A stretch of DNA of 64,000 nt from Cladosporium sp. IMV 00045 (Eukaryota > Ascomycota > Dothideomycetes > Cladosporiales > Cladosporiaceae). Positions 44,209-54,288 of the stretch are shown here, in pieces. Under the pieces are notes generated by a model. It had not been told where the DNA came from, did no database searches, and worked only from the letters and a program-made list of their open reading frames with translations. Location of the stretch: contig MSJI02000861.1 of NCBI GenBank assembly GCA_001931905.2, positions 100,552 to 164,551 of the forward strand, written 5' to 3'. Position 1 is the first letter of the stretch; the number at the start of each line of letters is the position of its first letter. Made by a program: the position numbers and the translations under genes.

Positions 44209-47200
44209 TCACCGCCACCTCGCTTTCTCCGCATCTCCCCCATCATCCAAGCGACTCCTCGCCCTCCCCAAAACAGCCGCGCTACTCCTCCTCCCACTCG
44301 CGCCCGCGCCCGCCGTGGCCAAAGCGCTCGGCGGCCTCCTCACCTTCCCCACCGACGCCGGCGGCATCGCAGACTCCGAATCCGCATCATTCCCGTCTCG
44401 GAAAGATGCAGACGATGGTGGGACGGGGAGCATGCTGCTTCTCCTCTGCTTTGTGGATAGCATTGCAGATGACGAAGTGTTGGCAGAGGAGAAACTGGGT
44501 CTCTGCGCGCGCAGACTTGAGGGTGGACGACGGGTTGCCAGGGCGCTTGCGGAGCGGGCTGAGGGGGTTGATGTTGGTTTGAAAGGTGAAGGGACGGGGA
44601 GGGAGGATTTCCGTGAGGAAGAAGTTTCGCCGCGAGAGAAGGCGGCGGAGGGCGGGCGGGCGTAGTGCTGTTGCTGTTGTGAGGGGGGTGGTGGTGTTGG
44701 TTCGGAGACGATGCGGGTGCCGAAGGGGGTGCGGCGGCCGGATGTGGGAGCGGTGGATTGCCGTGGCATGTAGGGTTTGGGAGTGATAGGTGCTTTGGCG
44801 TAGGGAGAGGGTTCGTATTTGGACAAGGGGGCGAATTCTGTTGATGTGTACTTGCCCACGGAAGTCCAGCGGGGACGATTGTCGGCGGGGCGAGTGTTAT
44901 TGTTGCGGGTATTCCAGCTTAACTTCGAGACAGGACCGCTGGGTGGTGTTACGGCGATGGAGGGCGAGGGAGATGGACTGCCGCGGAGGTCGGAGTAGAT
45001 GCTGTGGGTCAAAGGTGTTCGACGAGGAGCCGAAGAGGACGAGGAGGGGATGCGAGATGTGGTCCTGCTGGCGGATGACGGGGTGAAGGAAGTCTTCCTA
45101 GTCTTGCCATTGTTGAGAGGCGTCGGCGTCCTCGAGCCTTGAAAGCTGCTCTTGCGGCTGACGTTGACGCTACTCGCCGGCGAACTGCCAGGTGTGTCGA
45201 GCAGACTGCTTCCAATTGATCGCTCGCTGGACATGACCGTAGAAACAGAGTCACGTAATTGCCGTTCCCTCGCCTCGTTATTGATGTCTCCGAGAACAAG
45301 CTCCATATCGCGAATGTCTCCCTGCAGAGTCGCCCACCTGCGCTTCATGTCGGACTGCAACCGGAGGATTTCACCATTGACCGTAAGCCTGTCCAGCACG
45401 CCTTTGTCGATGATGGCGAGAACTCGCTCGATCGCCGGTCCGTAATGTTGCACTTTCGCCTCGTAATTCTCAATCTTCTTGCTCAACCCAGCCATGTTGA
45501 ACTGATGCTCACCCGTGTCAATGCCCTCCTTGAGCTTGGAGAAGCTCCGCGACACAGACTCGCACATCTTCAACGCCTGCTTGCCGGCATTGCGAAAGAC
45601 CAGTACCCATCTGTCCTCACCGAGTTCGCGGCGTAGTGCCTCAGAGTCGTCTTCGAGTTTCTTCCATTGATCCTCTAACTGGTCTCTTCGCTTTTCCAAG
45701 TCTTCGCAAGCAGTGGGGAATACCGCATTCCCACGAATATGAAACGTCGACAACCGCATAGGCAGGAAGTCCAGAGAAGCCCGCAAAGGCTGCATCCGCG
45801 CAAAAAGAGCCAGAAGCGAAGCATCCTCTTTCGAGTCCGTATTCTCCGAAGGCTGCAATGGCGAGCTAGGCGAGAAAGGCGGCAGCACGCTGAACCGGTT
45901 ACCAGCCTTCCTCCCTCGCCCGGGTCGTTCTTCCACAATCGTCTCCAACTCGGAGATGTCCAGATTCTCCTTGGTTGACAACAGGCTCTCGGCGCCTTCG
46001 TGGCGCTTCTCTTCCATCTCAAAGACGAGCCGGTTGAGAGCCTCCATCTCCTGCGCGATCTCTCCCAGCACGCTACTCCAAAGCTCCTCCCACTCCATCG
46101 CCACCTCGACCTGCTCTTTCACTCCTTTCAGCGTCTGCTTGATCTTGTTCCACGCCATAATGACGCCTTCCAGCTGCTTGACGCTGCCGTTGAGTTCGCT
46201 GGCCGAGAGCTGCTTGACATCGTCGCGAGTCTGCAGCTTCTCGATCGCGACGATGTAGACCTGCACCAGCTTCTCGAACCGGTTGATCGCGCCGTCCACA
46301 TCTTCGATCCCCTCCCTCCCCCCAGCAGCCGCCCAGTCCACGTCGTCCTCGGCATTGAGCCCGCTCAACGCCTCGGAAGCCTTCCCAATCCACAGCATGA
46401 TCTGCTCTGTGGCGTCTGAAAGCGCCTTGGCCGCCTCCGCGGCGGTCGGCATGGACGAAATTCTCCTGGCAAGGGAATCCGCGTCCGGCAGCTTCATGGA
46501 CGTCAGCTGCGTCAGTTGGCCAGTGAAACTCGCCCGGCCGAGCGAGTAGATCGATCCTGCTCTTGAAAGCCCTGATCCCACCCAATCGCTATCACTGACG
46601 TTTTCCGCGCTCTCTCCTCCTCCGCCGTAGCCATGCCCTCCTCCTCTGCCTGCACTAGGCGAGCTTTCCACTTCAGAGCTCTCGGCCAAAGCACCAGCAT
46701 CAGCACCAACAGTACTGTTCCTCCTCCCCTCCCTCGGCGTGACCGGTGTAGACTGCAAACTCTCCCTGCTCGAATCAGCCCTGACCTGCCTAGGCGTCGG
46801 GCTCAGCGGCTCCTTGGTGCGCAAGTTCAAGCGCGTCTTCCCCACGTCCGGCATGCGGTACTTCCTGTCGTCTCTCAGTGCATCCTCTTCCTCATCCTCC
46901 CGCCCATGCCCTCGTGCACTGCCCATATCCTCCTCCGAATCTGACGGCACAAGCCGTGTTCCCAAGCTGATCGGCGAGGAAGGCGCATCGCTCTGCAATT
47001 CCTCAGCGGTGGAAGAGTAGTACAAATCCGAAGGCTCAGAGAGAACAGGCCCGCCGTCGAGTCGCACGCCGCCCGAGGCCGGCATCGCGTAGCCGCTGGC
47101 GGGCGGCGGCCCTGATCCTGCTATCGTCGGTGTCCAGGAATTTCCCGCGCGCGACACGCCCGGCTGGTTCTGGTGCTGTTGCTGCTGTTCGCTCTGCAAG

Positions 47201-47532
47201 ACTCGCTGCTCGAGCTCGGCCAGTTGCTCCTCGGGTATGCGGCCGATTTCCTCGTCGCGGCGGCGGTTGTGGTCGGCGAGGAGGCGCAGGCGGGTTTGTT
47301 CGTCGAGGCGGCGGAGGCGCAGTTGGAGGCCTGGGGAGATGCGGGTGGTGGTTATGCTGCGAGGGGTGGAGCTGTCGTTGTTGGCGGTGGTGGGTGGAGG
47401 AGCAATCGCGTTTCGTGGTGGGATTGGCGAAGTGGTGGGGGTTGATGTATTGCGGCAGTGGTAATTTGTGGAAGTGGCGGCGTCGGAGTGAGCGAGGTTA
47501 GAATTGGCGGTTGTGAATAGTAGTTCTGCCAT
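44209..47532 (-). CDS. KAR9: Karyogamy protein Kar9 homologue (spindle positioning)
   Basis: A single coding exon of 1107 residues. The ATG at 47532 is the first in frame. Kar9 links EB1/Bim1 on microtubule plus ends to myosin and actin, orienting the spindle and nuclei. Residues ~80-340 are mostly disordered with a Gln-rich stretch. The Kar9 domain follows (~350-770) and is largely alpha-helical, beginning LARRISSMPTAAEAAKAL and running through QVYIVAIEKLQTRDDVKQL and VAMEWEELWSSVLGEIAQ. The C-terminal ~330 residues are basic and Ser/Pro/Arg-rich, as in yeast Kar9, with SxIP-type EB1-binding candidates (SRIP ~826, SSLP ~975, SMLP ~1033). A GTAAGT donor-like site at ~47696 suggests a 5' UTR intron. 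Confidence 0.9.
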   Translation of the reverse strand: MAELLFTTANSNLAHSDAATSTNYHCRNTSTPTTSPIPPRNAIAPPPTTANNDSSTPRSITTTRISPGLQLRLRRLDEQTRLRLLADHNRRRDEEIGRIPEEQLAELEQRVLQSEQQQQHQNQPGVSRAGNSWTPTIAGSGPPPASGYAMPASGGVRLDGGPVLSEPSDLYYSSTAEELQSDAPSSPISLGTRLVPSDSEEDMGSARGHGREDEEEDALRDDRKYRMPDVGKTRLNLRTKEPLSPTPRQVRADSSRESLQSTPVTPREGRRNSTVGADAGALAESSEVESSPSAGRGGGHGYGGGGESAENVSDSDWVGSGLSRAGSIYSLGRASFTGQLTQLTSMKLPDADSLARRISSMPTAAEAAKALSDATEQIMLWIGKASEALSGLNAEDDVDWAAAGGREGIEDVDGAINRFEKLVQVYIVAIEKLQTRDDVKQLSASELNGSVKQLEGVIMAWNKIKQTLKGVKEQVEVAMEWEELWSSVLGEIAQEMEALNRLVFEMEEKRHEGAESLLSTKENLDISELETIVEERPGRGRKAGNRFSVLPPFSPSSPLQPSENTDSKEDASLLALFARMQPLRASLDFLPMRLSTFHIRGNAVFPTACEDLEKRRDQLEDQWKKLEDDSEALRRELGEDRWVLVFRNAGKQALKMCESVSRSFSKLKEGIDTGEHQFNMAGLSKKIENYEAKVQHYGPAIERVLAIIDKGVLDRLTVNGEILRLQSDMKRRWATLQGDIRDMELVLGDINNEARERQLRDSVSTVMSSERSIGSSLLDTPGSSPASSVNVSRKSSFQGSRTPTPLNNGKTRKTSFTPSSASRTTSRIPSSSSSAPRRTPLTHSIYSDLRGSPSPSPSIAVTPPSGPVSKLSWNTRNNNTRPADNRPRWTSVGKYTSTEFAPLSKYEPSPYAKAPITPKPYMPRQSTAPTSGRRTPFGTRIVSEPTPPPPSQQQQHYARPPSAAFSRGETSSSRKSSLPVPSPFKPTSTPSARSASALATRRPPSSLRAQRPSFSSANTSSSAMLSTKQRRSSMLPVPPSSASFRDGNDADSESAMPPASVGKVRRPPSALATAGAGASGRRSSAAVLGRARSRLDDGGDAEKARWR

Positions 47533-48796
47533 GTTGACATGATCGATCAGCAGGTACACTCTGCGGCAGGCATCCAGAAAGCAACAGCGGAGTTGGGCAG
47601 CAGCAGTAGTAGCAAGAACAACAACAACAAGACAAAAAAGAAGACAATTCCGAACAGCTGTGTCTGACTCGAAATAGAACGTGTAGATATCACTTACAGG
47701 CACCAAGTGTTATTACCTACTATGAGAGCAGATATGCGTATGCCCTGTTCTTGCCCGGGGTGGATTGATTGGGGCCAAACAATCGTGATACACAGCGCGG
47801 AGTGCAGAGGATTGGATGATGATGCGTCTGGGCGCACGCGTCAAGTCAAGTCAGGTCAAGTCAGGTCCGATCAGGTCAAAGTCAGGCGAGTAATGCAGCC
47901 TCGGAAGATGTCGAGAATAGCAGCACGAACAGTGGTGTACGAGAATAACGGGGAAAGAAAGACTACAAGACAAATACGCCTGGTTGACAGACCTCACAAC
48001 AAAGCAAAGGCAAAGCAAGCAGAGGAAGCTCTCAGCAGCAGTGAAACACGTGCAACCTTCCCATTTTTCCCCCTCTCTCTCTCTTAGCAATTGATGAAAC
48101 AATTAGCTTCCACAGCCTTACTTAATCTCCAGCGAAAATTAGAGTTGACCCAGGCGCTGCATCAATGCTGCAAACTAGCAATCCCCTGCTTGATGATTCG
48201 AACTGGGGCGAGCCGTTTGGCGAACAGTCTAGCGTGCGGGCCCTTAGTGAGGCCTGGACTATCACAGCCTACGGTACCTTAGGTAGGAGAGAGGTGTAGA
48301 GCCAAGGTACCTTACCTTGCCGATGTATGTCTGGGACATCGCAAGCTCGGTAAGGTAAGATGGTACTGTTCTTGTGCGGTACTCGAGAGAGCTTTGTGCT
48401 CATTTGCCCGCTTGACGGGTTGTTTGTTGTTTATTGACATGTGATCGACTGATCATGTGAGGATTGAAGGGAAAGAACCGGTTCGACTGAGACTGCTTAA
48501 TACCTTGGACGTAAAGATAGATCAGAACTGGCACTGTTATTATCATCTGGTTACTATATACACCCTCTCAAAAATTTCGCAAAAGGTAAGTAAAATAAGG
48601 TATATGATAGTTAAATAAGAAAAGCTGCCCGACAGCCCGGGGGTATCACAGGAGGGAGAAGTTAGAAGAGTAAACACGAACAGCAAGGACTCGAAACACG
48701 CTTCGAAACCAAAACAGAGAAACAGAAAGAGAAAGGGAAGAAGAAGAAGAACAAGGGCCAGTGCCACCTGAGACACACGACCAACATTTCACTCCC
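47533..48796. other. Intergenic region upstream of KAR9
   Basis: About 1.26 kb. It contains tandem GTCAAGTCAG-type short repeats at ~47838-47887 and a long imperfect hairpin at 48308-48357. The right end (48640-48770) is A/G-rich 3' flank of the next minus-strand gene. No gene is recognised. Confidence 0.5.
48308..48357. repeat. Imperfect inverted repeat (hairpin)
   Basis: The left arm TACCTTACC..TTGC..GATGT pairs with the right arm ACATCGCAAG..GGTAAGGTA. About 18-19 paired bases, with a small bulge, surround a loop of about nine bases. A related GGTACCTTAGG string lies just upstream (48273-48283). Confidence 0.65.
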
Positions 48797-50491
48797 TCAC
48801 TCACTCACCAGCGCCTCATCAAACCTCCTCGACGCCTTGTCCTCATCCACCCTCCCCTCCTCCTCAACATCCAGCTCAAACTTCAACTTCGGCGGCTTCA
48901 AGTTCGTCTTATTCCCCTCCTCCACCTCCCATTCCTCCAACAACTCCCCCCTCACCCTTCGACACCAGACCAGAACCGCCTCGTCGAACCGCCTCCACGC
49001 CTCCCCGTGCACCACGTCCTGCACCGGAACTTCCAAGCGCACGTCGAACCGCAGCTCCGCCGCCTTGGCCCAGTACTTCAAATTCTCCGCCATGCGGTAG
49101 GGTTTGCCCACGTCGGCGTGCCACGTCTTGATCTCGCCGAACTTGCGCTTCGAGCGCGCCACGAGCGCGTTGTGCAGTCGGATGAGCCGCTGGCCGTCTT
49201 GCAGCGCGAGCAGGAAGTCGCTCGGGATGTCCACTGCGTTGCCGGAGGCGTCTTGCTGTGCGGCTGGCGCTTCGGGCCACTGAGGCAGCGCGTCAGGAGA
49301 AGGATCGAAAGATTTCAAGAACGACCATTCACGCTCGCGCTCCCTGCCGCTCCAGTCGCCATCGCGCCAAACCCAAGACTCACGCTCGGCCGCTTCGCGC
49401 TGCTCGATCTCCAGCTCCTGCTTGAGCAGGCCGTCGATGCTCTCGATCCAGGACAGGAAAGCCGCCAGCTCGAGCACGCGCATGCCGCCGCGGAAGCTGC
49501 GGGTGGCCATGCGCTTCAGCACGTCCAGCACCTGGTACAGGTCGGCGCGCAGGTCCTTCTCGCTCTTGATGGCGTACAGCTTCGCGTGGTCCGAGTGCGC
49601 CGTGTAGTAGTTCTTGGCCGCGCGGATGGCCAGCGTCATGATGTCCAGCAGGTGCATGCCCTGCACTTCCCAGTAGCCGGCGTTGGCGTCCTCGTGCCCG
49701 GCCGAGGCGGGGCGTGTGGGCGTGTGTGTGGGTGTCGTTGGAGGGGTTTGCTTCTGCGCCTCTTCCAGCACTTTCAGAGCGTCTTGCAGGGCTTCTTTGA
49801 GCTCGCGGCGTAGAACAGGCAAATCCGGCAGCGGCTCGGTGTAGGATGGCTTGAGTTTGTACGTGCTCACCGTGGGAGGCAGCATGGGCGGAGCAGGGCT
49901 GCTCCAGGGCTCCATGCCGCCGTCATAGATCTCCGTCGGACTCTCCACGACACTGCGATCATACCCCGAGTCCGAGACCGCGCAGCTCGAAGTGCCATCT
50001 GCGAGACTGAGGGAAGACAAACTAAAATCATCACTCAAAGCAATCGAAGGCTCCATGTTCTCCTTGCCGCTCTCGCTCGCGCTGTCTTTCTTCTGATCCT
50101 TCTTCTTCTTCTTCATATCACCCTTTGCCAGCTGCGCTCCCTTCCCGTCCAGCAAGCCCGTCCGGGCAAAGTAGTACTGCATGTGAGCGATACTGCCCAA
50201 GCTCATGACGCTGTCTCTGTTCCTGGCTGAGTCGGCGAAGTTGGTGCCCTGCGGCCGCATGTATCCCCTCCTCTTGACCACCGTGGCACTGCCGTCGGAG
50301 AGTCGAGACTGCCGCGAGCGGTTGGATATGGTGCTGATCGTCGAGCAGGTGGGAGTCGAGACTGCCCGGTCTAGTGTCGGCACGGCATCGAGGGCGAGAG
50401 ATGGAGAGATGCTGAGGGGTGGTGAGGCGGGTCGCTGGTAGGGCGAGCTCAGCGTGCTGGCGGGCGGGCTGGTGATGGCTTCGTCTGCCAT
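48797..50491 (-). CDS. Conserved ascomycete protein of unknown function
   Basis: A single exon of 564 residues. The N-terminal ~210 residues are Ser/Pro-rich and disordered, with a Lys-rich run (KKKKKDQKK, ~127). From ~225 the protein is strongly helical and charged: LPDLPVLRRELKEALQDALKVL, then GYWEVQGMHLLDIMTLAIRAAKNYY, a KSEKDLRADLYQVLDVLKRMA helix and a striking ERESWVWRDGDWSGRERERE segment (~375), ending with LKFELDVEEEGR. I recognise this layout from ascomycete proteins annotated only as hypothetical, so it is probably conserved, but no activity or structure is known to me. No signal peptide or membrane segment is present, so a cytosolic or nuclear scaffold role is a guess. Confidence 0.82.
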   Translation of the reverse strand: MADEAITSPPASTLSSPYQRPASPPLSISPSLALDAVPTLDRAVSTPTCSTISTISNRSRQSRLSDGSATVVKRRGYMRPQGTNFADSARNRDSVMSLGSIAHMQYYFARTGLLDGKGAQLAKGDMKKKKKDQKKDSASESGKENMEPSIALSDDFSLSSLSLADGTSSCAVSDSGYDRSVVESPTEIYDGGMEPWSSPAPPMLPPTVSTYKLKPSYTEPLPDLPVLRRELKEALQDALKVLEEAQKQTPPTTPTHTPTRPASAGHEDANAGYWEVQGMHLLDIMTLAIRAAKNYYTAHSDHAKLYAIKSEKDLRADLYQVLDVLKRMATRSFRGGMRVLELAAFLSWIESIDGLLKQELEIEQREAAERESWVWRDGDWSGREREREWSFLKSFDPSPDALPQWPEAPAAQQDASGNAVDIPSDFLLALQDGQRLIRLHNALVARSKRKFGEIKTWHADVGKPYRMAENLKYWAKAAELRFDVRLEVPVQDVVHGEAWRRFDEAVLVWCRRVRGELLEEWEVEEGNKTNLKPPKLKFELDVEEEGRVDEDKASRRFDEALVSE

Positions 50492-51724
50492 CTTGTACTT
50501 CTCGGGAGATGCCTGGCAGACGCTGGTGGGATGGTTGTAGTGGGAGTGGAGTGGCGTATCTGTTTTAGCAGGGGAGTCTTGTTAAGCAAGTGGCGTAGGG
50601 GATTGACTGGGATTTTTGCTGTGTCTGTGACTATCAATCCGTAGGTGGCAGTCGTGACGAAAGCCCGCACGTCGCAGCAGCAGCAAGGCAGACAAGTGTA
50701 TAGTAAAGGAAAAGATTGATTATTCAGTGAGTTATTCCTAGCACTGGTATGTGCATGTGGTTGTGCATGAGCCGCCGACAAAACAAATCGAGCCCTGCGG
50801 TTTCAGGAGGCGGAGACGGACGTGGAGTGGAGGATGATGAGGCACAGCATTAGGCAGTCCGTCAACGGTCAAAATGGGCTGCGCGGATCGAGCCTTCTTT
50901 TGCTTGGGGAATGCTACATAATAGATCTCTTATCATTTCAAGTGTTGATGTAACATACTGCAGGATGAAATTGAGACCGGCAAGACATGCATACATGTAT
51001 GTACTCGCTTTTGGAATATGAGACTCAAAATACGTTGTCTCCCTCGGTGAATATGGGATATCGCTTCCCTTTCATTAATCAAATCATAGGTCTGTTGCCA
51101 TGGCACGATCTTCACCTCTCCGATATATTGATGCTGCCCCTCTTCATCTATTAAAGGGGAATTAGTTCGTATCAGCTAGATTTCATGCCGATTGTTTTGG
51201 GTTGATTGTCAACAACGCCAAAGTCTAATCAAATGACGGCACGAGGCGCGCTTATTTGTTCTTTCAGGGTTGCTCCTTGTTGCCCTTTTCTTCTTTAGCC
51301 GAGGCTTGTTGGTTAGCTAATTTCACTACTGCTGTAGTATAGGAATAGCTATGCTTGCCAGAGAGGCGAGATTGAGAATGTTCTATACAAGAGTCAAGAT
51401 GCAAATCAAGATATATATGCCAATAGTCCAGAAAGAAATGCATTCCATCAGATACAAAAAGACAGAGACAACCTCACCACACACCGCCCACCAAATGACA
51501 TAACTTCCTCATCCGTGATGTCAGGCCATCGTAGATCCCACATGGCGTTTGTCTCAGATCATTCATGTTCCTCCTCTTCATCACCACTGCATCGAATAAT
51601 CATCCATCATCAAGAGGAGCACCAGTATAGCCGGCCCCAGATTCGCGCCATCCAGAACAGTACAGAAATTGAGATCTTCACCTGACATACTCGCATGCGC
51701 CACTTCACAACATCAGCCATCACA
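50492..51724. other. Divergent upstream region of the conserved protein and the acylphosphatase
   Basis: About 1.2 kb. The part next to 50491 is pyrimidine/AGC-rich and probably its leader; 50900-51700 is AT-richer. ORFs are short and unsupported. Confidence 0.5.
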
Positions 51725-52202
51725 ATGTCCAAGAGAGTAAGTTTGTTTGCCCCGCCTTCAATGGTAACCAACGGGCAGACTACCAGTTTCGCCATCTTTT
51801 GAAAGTAGAAACCCTTGGACTGACCTAATACTCCTTCAACAGATCCAATTCAAAGTCGAAGGCACCGTCCAAGGCGTCAACTTCCGCTCCTTCACCGTCG
51901 ACAAAGCCCGCGGTCTGAACCTGACGGGCTACGTGAAGAACGCCAGTGATGGGAGTGTACGTCTTTTGCCCGCTTCATGGCTCATTCCTATACTGTCACT
52001 ATCTTACGAAACGCCATTGGTGTCTTGCATACCTACTGACTTCTGATGCAAAACACAGGTCACAGGCGAAGCTCAAGGACAGCAGAGCTCTCTCAGCCAA
52101 TTTGTGCAGCATTTAAATTCTGGCCCGCCGGCTTCCAAGGTTAGCAAGGTCGATCAGAAGGACGTGGACACCAAGGAGGGGGAGAGTGGGTTTAGCCAGT
52201 AA
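51725..52202 (+). CDS. Acylphosphatase
   Basis: Three exons (51725-51736, 51843-51956, 52059-52202) encode 89 residues, the normal size of this enzyme. It hydrolyses acyl phosphates such as 1,3-bisphosphoglycerate and carbamoyl phosphate in the cytosol. The first coding exon is only 12 nt (MSKR). The active-site loop GTVQGVNFRSFT (residues ~11-22) holds the catalytic Arg, and GYVKNASDGSVTGEAQG (~36-52) holds the catalytic Asn; the second splice junction falls inside this motif after GS. Neither half is long enough to be picked up as an ORF alone, so this gene is easy to miss. The two introns are 106 and 102 nt. Confidence 0.92.
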
Positions 52203-53379
52203 GATATTCTTTGCTTGTTGCTTTGAGAGCTGTTTTGTACCTGATTGATGGAGGGGGTTGTGGCTCACGTTTGCTCTTTTATTGTAGGATGAGATGAGAT
52301 GAGTTGTTGACGCTCACTTTCAGCACTGAGAAATTGCGCTGCGAACTACCGCATGCAATGAATGAATGAGAATTCAATGATGGAAACATACAAAGTTCGA
52401 CGAAGGACTATTCATTCCTGGGTGGCCACCTTTGGTGCCATTTGGTGAATTTCTGCGGCGCAACATATCAAGGCTCGCTGCTCAAGCGATCCAATTTCAC
52501 CGATCTCGCTTCTCGCCTGGATAATCTCATATGACTTGCAAGCAATCTACCGCTACGGCAGAGCCATGCAGCAAACCAAGGGCGGGGTAGCAAGAACAAG
52601 AAACGACACAGCACGACAGAGCAGGAAATCTCTCGAATCAGGACCAAAAACCACCTACACGGAAAGCATGAACACGATCAAGCCCACCAACCAAACGCCC
52701 ACTAAGTATCACCAGCTGCCCTCGGCGAGTACGCAAACAAGATTACAAAGTCCGCGGGTCTACCAAGGCAGATAGAAACACTGAGAACCCGAGGGAAGGA
52801 AAACTTGGTGCAAACATCAAGAAATCAATCGAACGGTAACGGTGCTTCTGCATCATCGAGAACATCACCAAAGACTGGATGATGACTCGGAAAACGACCA
52901 AGCTTAAATCCCGACCCCAACTCTTCTATGAATCAGGCGCATCAATTTCACATCGCAAAGCCACACCTGGACGAGGCCTGAGCAGCGGGTCACAGACGCA
53001 AGTCAAAAGAGAAAACACGATCGAGAAAACCAAAGACTCATCTCTCTTATAGGAGGGATCACACAACATCTATGAGTTGCTCAAGATCTCTACGTAGAAA
53101 CCTTGCTTGAATCCACTGGCAAGATCTATTCCTCGTAGACGCCCGCCACCAGGAGCCAACAAAAAGACAAACCACCCACGCGCGAGCCCAACGGGACAAG
53201 AGAGTACATCTACGATTGAAATACTCAAAAAGGAGCCGGACTGCTACTACCAGCCTATTCAGCCAGAAGAATCGCCGTACGACCTGTTCAACTTCAGAAA
53301 GAAGCAATGAACACCAATCGAACCACAAATACCTTTCAACCAACATGAACAGACATCAACCAGCGATCAAACCACACAC
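52203..53379. other. T-poor, A/C-rich region, probably decayed CorA gene sequence
   Basis: The first ~300 bp are the acylphosphatase 3' flank. From ~52530 the plus strand becomes visibly poor in T and rich in A and C. Short open stretches such as 53199-53310 (reading EILKKEPDCYYQ, then SPYDLFNFRKK) look protein-like but are closed by stops. This probably represents the degraded 5' part of the pseudogene that follows, though I cannot align it. Confidence 0.45.
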
Positions 53380-53931
53380 ACTCCTCTACATCATGGCCGA
53401 CCATTCTGGACGACAAACATACAATACCTCGACAAACAGTCAAGGAAATCAGCTTCGACACAGCAAAATCAAAGGACAGCACGGACACGAGCTTCACAAA
53501 CTGCGCGAAGACCTCGACTTCGGAGACCGAAATCAAGCAAACGCTGAGATACGCACCGCAAGGCTGAGGAATACTTCGCCACAGGCGGAGCAACGGCACA
53601 GGCTCGCAACAACGGAGACACCACTGAGGACCTACAGCACACCGCAGACGACGCCGCCGCACTCCAAGAGTTTCTGACGAACTCGTTGAACTTCCTCCTC
53701 GCCTCCATCGCGGTGAGGGACAGCCAACGCGCGGAAATGTTGACCTGGCTTGCGGCAATCTACGTGCCGCTGTCGTTCGTCACCGGCATCTTCGGCATAA
53801 ATCTGCGGGAGCTGAACGATTCGAGCTTGCCCATATGGGTGTGCTTTGAGGTGTTGGGGGTGGTCTTGGTGTTGACTCTTGCGCTTGTGTGGTTTTATAA
53901 GAAGCTGAGGCCACATTTGAAGAGTTCCTAG
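53380..53931 (+). pseudogene. Decayed CorA-type magnesium transporter, 3' part
   Basis: The end is intact and diagnostic: an open frame from 53548 to the stop at 53931 encodes a helical segment (DTTEDLQHTADDAAALQEFL), SIAVRDSQRAEMLTWLAA, the first membrane helix with YVPLSFVTGIFGINL (GIN instead of the CorA GMN), a short loop and the second helix WVCFEVLGVVLVLTLALVWF. Upstream, family-like pieces occur in different frames within about 170 bp: MADH, TILDD, IQYLDKQ, VKEISFDTAKSKD, HELHKLREDLDF and KAEEYFATGG. They cannot be joined by introns of credible size. At least four frame changes are needed, so I call a pseudogene. Poor assembly quality is the alternative, but neighbouring genes are clean. 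Confidence 0.7.
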
Positions 53932-54288
53932 ACCTTGTAGACTGACTATGTAGATGGTAGGGCTGGTCGAACAAGCTTGGTTGATAGACTGATTGATGCC
54001 ATGCTTTGAAGGTCGTTCAAGTCGTGTGAAATCAGGTATGGCCAGTCAACCATTCACAGTTGACATTTGTTCGACGATAGTGGGTGCATGCTCTCTATCA
54101 TTATCAGGCAGGGTTTCTACGATAAGAGACGTACCTAGTTACACGCGCCCGCCGATTCGTCACAAACCCCGCTCCTATCAGTCACATGATGCTGTCTTCA
54201 CCTCGTCCCGGAAACCGGGAATGCGATGTACTTTCGAATGATGATGATTATTCTGCTGTGATCTAACTGTCCGAACAATTGCAATAAG
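53932..54288. other. Intergenic region before the Zn2Cys6 gene
   Basis: About 360 bp. This holds the promoter side of the Zn2Cys6 gene; an ATGATGATTATT stretch lies about 50 bp before its ATG. No gene is seen. Confidence 0.5.

Noticed and set aside
48180..48220. Possible tRNA T-arm (GATTCGAACTGGGG)
   Set aside because: No pairing T stem, anticodon arm or acceptor stem can be drawn around it.
52203..53931. RIP (repeat-induced point mutation) as the cause of the CorA decay
   Set aside because: RIP raises T and A through C-to-T changes on both strands and creates stops; here the plus strand is T-poor and the defects are indels.
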